Source of the DNA: Chinchilla lanigera
Lineage: Eukaryota > Chordata > Mammalia > Rodentia > Chinchillidae
Direction: 5' to 3'
DNA: 64,000 nt
Assembly: GCF_000276665.1 (NCBI RefSeq)
Contig: NW_004955429.1
Location: 5,841,108-5,905,107, forward strand
Shown here: piece by piece, positions 34,901 through 43,900 of the stretch
Layout: the number at the start of each line of letters is the position of its first letter
Position numbering within the stretch: position 1 is the stretch's first letter
Position numbers and translations under genes: made by a program
Notes under the pieces: model-generated
What the model was told of the DNA's origin: nothing
What the model saw: the letters and a program-made list of their open reading frames with translations, nothing else
Database searches by the model: none

Positions 34901-37900
34901 GGAAGGTGTCCCCAGAGAGGACATAAAGTTCTGCATCCTTCTCTCTTACCTCATTGTATGCATTTTTTTTAATCTATAGCCTTTGTAATATCCTTTACAA
35001 TAAACTAGTAACAAAAAGACACACACACAAATTTAAGAAGAGCTGGGCATGGTGGTGCATACCTGTAATCCCGGCACTCAGGAGACTGAGGTAGGTGGAA
35101 TGTTGAGTTCAAGGCCAGCCTGGGCTACACAGTGAGTCCAAGGCCAGCCTGAACTACACAGGGAGAACCACAAGTAAATATATATAAAATTTAATTTAAA
35201 CCAGTAAACCTAAGTTTCCCTGAGTCCCATGAGCTGTTCAAGCAAATTAATTGCACCCAAAGAGAAGAGTGTGTGAACCTCAGTTTACGGCCAGTGAGTG
35301 AGCAATACAAGTCTAAACCTGGGGTTTGCGATGGACATCTGGTTTATGTATGGGTGGCAGGGTGATGCGTGGGGACTGAGCCCTCAGCCTACAGGACCTG
35401 ATGCTATCTCCAGGTAGACAGTGTCCAAATGGAACTGGATTAGGACACCCAGCAGGTGCCCACTGCAGAAGTGACTGCTTGCTTGCTGCAGGGAGGGATC
35501 CCCGCATCTTCTGAAGTCACAGAAGTCTCTTTGTTGACAGCTGTGGTGTGAGATCAGGGGGAAAACGGTCTGTTTTTCTAACATCACTGTAAAAATCAAC
35601 TTCCTTTTAGTTTTCCACATGCCATCCCAGGCTGGCCGCCCTCCCCGACACCACCTCACCAGAGCCCAACAGTGTGCAGGCGTCTGGGCCTAGGCCTGCC
35701 CTTCCGTGAGCACAAAGGAAAATCAATCCTAATCGCTGCTCGGCCTTGCAGGTGGGGTCTGGCTTCCCTAATGCAGTACCCATTAGCAGCCGGCTGGCCA
35801 GGAAAGCCAGTGTGCTCAAAGCCCAAAGGACAGAAGAAACCACTGCCTAATGGAGGATTCACAGAGCTAGCTTGATTTATATTTTATTCTAAACCAATTT
35901 AGGGTTGATGCAAAAGAAAGGAAAACATCTTTGAAGTTCTGAAAAACAGGACTTCAAAGATGTTTCTTTTCTTCTTCACTGAATCCACTTTTTTAAAAAA
36001 GATTGTTTCCTGCATATCTAAACAAAAAAGGCTTTGTTGAGAGATTTTAGATCCTGATTGACTTAAAAGAGGCTTTGAAATCAAGGGACAATTAAATTTA
36101 CTTTTAGCTACATGGAAGAGGGCATGGTATTCACTACTGTCAAACGCTGTGTGGAATCTATCCTCATAAAATTCTACATTTCCTAAATTAAATTATAAAT
36201 CCATTTTCCCTGAGAGAGGTATAGTTTTAATCACATGGTCAAGCAAATCCTATTAGGGTTCAGATTTCTTTAAATATTTTCCCTCTAAAAAAATTCGAAT
36301 AGCTTTATTGAAGATCTCTCTACCAAGGTTTTATTTGTTTGCTATTTCTCAGGGAGACATAAAGGAAGAATAGAAGAAGTCATGCTTCCTGCTCCAAATG
36401 CTAAGACAAAATCAAGACAGACAGGCTTCGGAACAGCTCTTCCAGCTGCAGCAATGCCAAATGAGAAAGGCAATTCAAGACCAAGCAGGGACTGGGGGTG
36501 CAGCTCAGGGGGTGCATACTTGAGGTCTTGTGTGCAGTTCTCAGCACCAAAAAAATGTATTTGTTTATTCAAGACTTCAGATGAGACAGAACTGTATGAA
36601 TGTGGAGCGTTCTCTCCTCCTAGAGCTGGACTCATCTTACCTGAAGAGGGGGCTGTCACAACACACACAGTGATACATTCCGGGCTCCTTGTTGTTCAGG
36701 TAGATCCCACTGAAAGGCTGAAAATGAGTGAGATACATCATGTGCCGGTTTCCCATATCACGAGCAGGAGATGGTACAGCAGATTAAAACCTGAGATAAG
36801 GGCTCCTTGGTGCTTTCCTAGCATGTGCTGGGCCTGGGTTCCATCCCCACCATGGCAAAAAAACAAAAACAAACAAAACAACCATGGTAAGTCTTCAAAT
36901 TAAGGAATTTTTGTACTAGTTTGACAAAGCATAATATCACCAGACAGAAAAATTACAGTCACCCAATGAAGCAGACTGCAAATTTATTTACAGCCTGGCC
37001 TTTACTATGTCAAACATTCAAGTTGTGACAATAATAATGCTTTGTATTTCTATACTACCTTTCATCCATGAACATCAAAGTCCATGAAAAAGCAAGAGAG
37101 CTGTGTCTCATCCTCTGTGATTGAATAAGATTTCACTCTCCCATTTCAAAAGAGTTAAAACAACAAAAACCTACATACTTGTCTAAAATACTCTGAAATC
37201 TCCAATTAAATATGGAACATAAAGGGGTTGGGCTGTAGCTTAGGGCGAGAGTGCTTGCCTAGCATGCCTGAGGCCCTGGGTTCCGTTCCCACAGAGGGCA
37301 ACGAACAGAAATGCATAAAAAGCACAGTTTAGTGAGGCCAGGGCCAGTGCCTTTGCCATCTTTCACACAGTGCTGAGGTCACTGCACATCTAACAAACGT
37401 TAAATGATGAGCTAGCTGCCCCCAATGCCTAGGTTACAAGTTACTTAAAATGACTACGCTCTTGGTGTCTTCAAGAGTTTTCAGATTTTCAAAGGTATTC
37501 TGAGAAGGCCACAAGGCAACAAGCAAGCCAAGTCAGTAATTCTTAAACATTACTCGGCAAACTGGATCACACTGGCTTTTGTCTTTTACAAAGGTCATTT
37601 CTGCCTAATTCCTTTTATCATTTTTCTCTGTCAGAGAAAATTCTGAAAAATGAAAGCCAGACACATGCTGTGAAGGTCTGCATCCTGGTGCCCAGTGGCA
37701 AAGGTTACCCAATTTCATGGGAAGGGGGAGAAGGCAAAGCACCCACCAGCTCACCAGGTGATGGCCCACTCAGCAAACCAGCGGGACCTTTCTGCCCTCT
37801 CCACATTTCCCAACTCAAAAACCTCTCAGGTCTAACCTTCAAATTCCCCGCAGTGGCACTAGCAGCACCACTTCTGCAAGCTGCATAATGGACACTTTCA

Positions 37901-40900
37901 AATTAACCTACTGAGCCCACGACACAGGACCACTTGGATATTTTTCCTCTTCCAAAACCCTACACTTAGCTGCAGAAATCCTCAGGTAGTGAGCTGGTCT
38001 TTCCTGGCCCAGCCCTTGAATGCCTCTTCCCAACAGTGGCCCTGGATGGCATCTGTGACCAAAAGGAAGTTTTACGTTCTTCACCTTGGGCAATGGGACC
38101 TACTTGCCGAAGGACCTCCTGTCCTAAGGCTGGTCTAGAAAAGTCTACTGATAGGCATCAGGCACCGTAGTAAGATTCAAACTCTAATTTCATCACTGCA
38201 GGGGATAGATGGTCCCAAGTGACAGGGAACTACAAGGCATAGTAAGTAAAATAAATATTAAAATAAAAAGAAATTCTTAGCCAATATTTTATGAATGACA
38301 TCTACCCACTGCTTCCTGATATCCTCTTTCCTGTTCCTTAACTTCATCCAAGTCTTATCACTTACTTAGGACCAAATTCAACTCCTATCACACTTGTTCA
38401 CTCTAGTAGCTATTTATCTGCAGCATTGAAGATCAAAGCCAGGAACTCAAGTAAGTACACAAGCTCTCTGCAACTGAGCTACAGCCACAGCCCTCATTCT
38501 AGCATTTACAGACAATCTAGTATAGACTCAGTGCTGGGCTAGGTGCTAAGATTGCAGATGGGGGAGAAAGTTTAAACGCACAATTCCTGTACTCACAGAC
38601 TCTGCTAGGTTGGAAGAGGTAAGTGAGCTGGCACTTACCGGGCATGACGGTAACCACAAGGAGCATGGCAGCTCAGGACATTTCCCCATGCGGAAAGTTT
38701 CCATAAAGGTTTGCGCCAATAGACACTATCTGAATTGAGTGGATTTTTTTTTTTTTAATCTTTACTACTTACACAGCTGATTGGTGTTTTTTTATAGAAA
38801 AATGCCAAAACACTAAGCTGAATTTTGAAGGACTGGTAAGAGTTATCAAATGAAAAGACATAAGAATGTTTCAGAGCAGTGGGCAGAGCAGCCCAGGTGA
38901 GAGAGAGGAGGAAGACAATGCTGGGCAGGCAAGAGAGGCCAGACCAGGCTGAGCTACGAGCGGACCACACTGAAGCATGTCCTGGTGGACACAAGCACCG
39001 TGTGCGCACATGGTCAGAGCTGGCTTTTAGAAAGGTCACTTGACATCAAGCCAAGAATGGAATGGAACAAGGGTAAAAGGCACTGGAGGTAAAGAACCAT
39101 CAGGGGGTTGGTCACTCAGGCAGGCCTGGACGGTGACCCTGCTCTGGCTGGAAATCGGAAGGAGAGAAAGGACTCAAGAATGATTTACATGAGAGGACTG
39201 AAATAACTGGCTATCCAGGCTCAGGGACAAAATGAAGTCCAAGACGGTCCCTGGGATTCCAAGATCTGTCTGGACCAGCGGCAGCTCCTTCTCTGACCCT
39301 GTCAACACAACATACGGGCTGGAAGCAGAGAACACCCTCAGAAAGAGACGACTGCAGATAACTTCCTATGCGACTATCCACAAAGGTGGGGACAGGGCCA
39401 ATGGACACCAGCAAAGGAGAAACGCTACATCCCCTGCACTAGGGGCTGCAAGAATACCCCACTAGGCCTGTGGGACCAAGGAAGGGCGGCTGCCACAACC
39501 TGGGGAGGCTGTGGCTGTGGGGACCCTGCAGGAGCTGCCACTTGCAGCAGAAGAACACAGCCACTGCCAACGGCTTCCCTCAGAGGGGGGGCCCTGGGCC
39601 CCAACTGATATCTCTGTTCTGCCCTCTTACCTCAGTGGTCTTTCTTGCTGCCTAAAGCAGTAACCAAAAGACCAAAAAGTGAGTCCTCTTCCCAGAGGTA
39701 CAAGCAGGGACACACTATGGAGACTGGGTCGGGAGAAGGATCGATAGGATCCGCACAAAACCTCCCTGCTGTTGGTGCTCGCCTTTTAGCTACTGCTCAA
39801 CCAGGCCGTGGACTCTTTCACTGGTTGCTAGCATATTATAACAGTCCAATTGAAAGAACATAAGTGATCTGGAGTCACCCACTAGAAAGCTTTGATGTCT
39901 TATTTCTCTTCTCTTGGCCTAAAGAAGCTAAGGCTTTCAGTTCTGCAGTATTTGAAAAAGTTAAATGTGGAAATGGAGTGACTGAAAGGGATTTATAACA
40001 TTAGTTAAAATAATGGGTGAGACTCATTTTGTAAAATAGTCAAATGCACTGAGTCTATGGAACCATCTGTTTCACAAGACCACAGATTTTATTCTCCTAA
40101 ACATCTGGGGGTGCATTTCCAGGCTCTGTGTATACACCAAATCCTACCTGGCCCTGCACCTGAGAATTAGAGACGGCTGAGGACATCCCACACAGACACA
40201 CAACTGCTCACAGAGTATCGTGTGTGGCTCCTTTGTGCCCTCTACAGCAATGGCAAGTGTGGTCTCAATGAAAATTTCATTAAAACAAATCCCAGTCACA
40301 GGAAGTTGGAAAAAAAAGACTAGCATTTCATAAGAATCCGCTGAGCTCTGCCGGTCTGTCTGCTGACTCCGGTACCGGAGACTACAGATGTGACCATCAT
40401 TATAAGGCTATGTGCACATGGACTCCTCCCTGGATTTTGCAGGTAGAAACAGAAATATTCTACAACTGAAACCACTGTTCTGTGGTCTGCAGGGCTGCTT
40501 CACAAATGAAAATAGCATACTTTGGTTTCTCTTCAGATCGTATCAACCTTTCGCCTTTTACAAATGATAATATCTAGTAACAGAGTTCAATAGCTAAATT
40601 GTAGCAGCTATACTTGGGTTGAGGAGTGAACACTTGATAAAAACAGAAGTAGTATAAAAAATGGTGTCATAATGCAGACCCACTGAGGGTTTTCTCTCAG
40701 GAAAGGGATGGTAAGATTGGTGAATACAGTTTAAGTAACTGTTTCTGCATCTTAATAGAGTCATTCAATATTCACAAAAATTTCCTTTTTGAGTGCCTGG
40801 TACAGCCAGGCCTCACAGACAATGGCAAGTGCTTGATGGAAACGTACCGGGAAAAGTGAACCTCACTTGGGACTACGAGAAAGGTTCCCGAAGAAAGTGA

Positions 40901-43900
40901 GTTAAATGTAGGCTTAAGTTAATTAGGAGGAGGAGCCAGAGGAAGAAACTGGGGTGTGAGGGGCTTACATGGAAAGGGAGCCTTACAGTGCAGAGACCCG
41001 GAAGAAAACTGGTGGATCTGAGGACGTGGTGAGAGATCCAGGGCAAAGCCATTAGGAACTGATTAGCCATTTAATATTTTTTTTTTCCTGAAAGCAGGGG
41101 GAAAGCACTGGGGGATTCTGAGCTGGGAAGTGGTGTGGTCAGCTTTGTGTTAGAAGACTTTGGCAGCAGTACAGGGACAGCCGATGTCTTAGTTACTTCC
41201 TCTTCGTGGAGACACAATACTGCACATCCACATGTTAAATGAGGGAAGGTTTATTTCAGCTCACAGTCTGTAAAGATTTCAGTCCATAGTGGGCTGGCTC
41301 CAAGGCAGAATGGCATGGTGGAGGGGCCTGGGTGCAGCAGAGCTGCGTACGGCAGGGAGACAACGGAAAGGGAGGAGCAGGGCAGAGATAAACCTTTCCA
41401 AGTCACACCCGCAGTGACCCACCTCTTCCGACCATCCCGCCTCCCCACAGCAAGTCAGCTATACACTCATCCTGGACCAAGCCACTGATGATTGAACTGC
41501 TCCCTCGAACCAATCACCTCCCCAGTGCTCCACCCAAGGGCACATGGGAGGCTTTGGGACATCTGGATATCAACCACTGCACCAGGCAAGGAATAAGCAG
41601 TGCTGTGGTAGAAAGGCTGGAGGCTGCACGGTCAGAGACTAAGAGATGAGCAGAGCGGGTTCAGCAGTGACATGACTGGAAGTTTACTTGGGACACAGAA
41701 TAGACAACGGAGGCAAAAGAGGATGGAAGGTGATAGGACGAGGGAAGGCTCTGGGTTTGCACAACTGAATGGAGGAGGACCAGCTCCGTGGAATGGATGG
41801 TGATCTATGATCTATTCCAATCCTCACCCCCAGCCACTGGCTCAGCTCACCGGTTCAGTTCCTTTTTCTCTTGTGACATAGAACTGCTCTGGTGTCAGTT
41901 TCTTCTGCCATTCAGCCTTAGTGAGAGTCGGTTCATGCTGCGTAAGAGACCCTGTATTATTAAATAGGAAGTTTGTGTTATTAAAAACAAAAGGCACAGT
42001 GAACTTTTTCTCTGGTCTTTCTCCCAAGTGCACCATCTCCCAGCAGAGTAACCCCATGCCTTCCTCTCTGCCACACTTCATTCATTGCAGGAACCGGAAG
42101 GCTCAGGTACAAAATGCTTTGACTATTTAATTTAATAAGAAATCAGTAATAAGTAGAGAGCCAGCTTTCTAGTCATCTAGGGGCACAGAAGCTGAAGAAG
42201 CAGCTGAAATGTGTAATAATGCAGAATATATCCTCATATACCTGAGGGGGAAATTGATCCTCTCCTCCACCCCCACTTTTGGAGAAACGTTCCTGTCATG
42301 ACACAGCTGGGAGCCGTGGAGGGACTGGATAGAAAAGAACCCCGAGCTAGTGAGTTATTAAACTCCTCTCGCTTACTGGTTTATAAAGATATCTCTCATT
42401 CTGTTTGTCATGGGAGATCTTTATTAAAAAATCTTCTGGTAAAGACTCCTATCCTACCTACCTTTGAAAGGGAAACTGAGACCTGTATCATCTATTATGC
42501 TTTGTGGATGTTGTCCATATTGTGTTTTCCTTTCTCCTACTTCCTTTAACTTCTGTCTTACTTTTATGCGGGTGAGTGTAAACAAAATAATGACGACAAT
42601 ACTCTCTTTTGCTAAAGCAGGTTGAAAGCACAATTCTCTTACTAAATGTTTTAATCATCCAATATTAAGATTATGAAAGGATTTTATAATCTCTCAGACT
42701 CTTCAATTTACAAATAAGAATAGAGAGGTGAGACAGGTTAGGGACCTGGCCATACTGTTGAAGATAAAATGTTAAACAACTGTGATACTGGCCAGGGCTA
42801 CAGCTCAGTAGTAGAGCATGTGCTTAGCATGCCTGAGGTCCTATGTTCACCGCCAGTATCCAAACAAAAAACATTTGTTGTGTGGGGTCCCATATATCAA
42901 ATATGTCGTAAATTTATTTTTAAAATTCATTTTTGGTCTCAAAAATAGTCCTAAATAACCTGTTAGCAAGAAAAGACTTGTCTTCATCACCAATTTATAA
43001 CACTGCACAATAATGTATTTTCAGGATTGTAGTGTTAATTGCTTATGCTTATTTATATTTTAAAAAGATTTTTAAAAAACATATATATTACAAGTTTTTT
43101 TAAAAATATTTGTTTTATAAGCTACAGGCGTTTTTTTCTTATTATAGGAACATACTTCTGAGATTTTCCTATGTATATATACCTCAGGTGACGCACTTTT
43201 TTTTTCCCAGTAACTCACCCCTTGGGAGCAAAGCAAAACATCTGTGCGACAATTACAATTTCCCAGTGATTTTCATTTATCATATAGGCAGCCAAATAAT
43301 AAATGCAGAAAGAATGATAGAATTTTTAAAATTGCTACATTTGCAACCATCAAAATAATAACCAATTCAAGCAAGAATCATCAGGGGACCCTAAAACCCT
43401 TGGGTGCAAGAAAGTTATAAATTCAGTTACTAGGCTCACTGGTGTCTCAACGAACAATGGCGTTTCTTTTTTGTCATTATCTAGCTCTTGTTTTCCTCCA
43501 CAAATGGCAAGCTCTTCTCTCCTCTCCTTAAACTACAGTTTCCACCACCTCTCACGTTACTATTACCAGATGATTCCACTTGGGAGGAATCAAAACCCAT
43601 CAACCAGAAAATCTCTGTTTCTTGCTACCCAACCACCAGCTATACCCATCCTTCCTTCAATCTCGTTGCTATGAAGTGAGTGACCACCGCTTCTGTTCAC
43701 GAGCTGTTGTTTTCCTGGGTTGTATCCCCTTTTGCCTCTCTAAGGACCAGGATCCAGTGATTGTTCCTCCCTGCTGTCTGCATCTAGACATGCTGAGTAT
43801 CTCAGAGGGAGAAGATTACCCACTTAGTCTTAAGTTATACACTGAAGCTACTCTCTACTTAGTAGCTTAAACTTCCACCACAGGATGAGAACTCCCAAAT

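Noticed and set aside
36382..36903. 173-codon plus-strand frame
   Set aside because: It lies antisense over MSRB2 exon 3 and two ID SINEs and has no recognisable domain.
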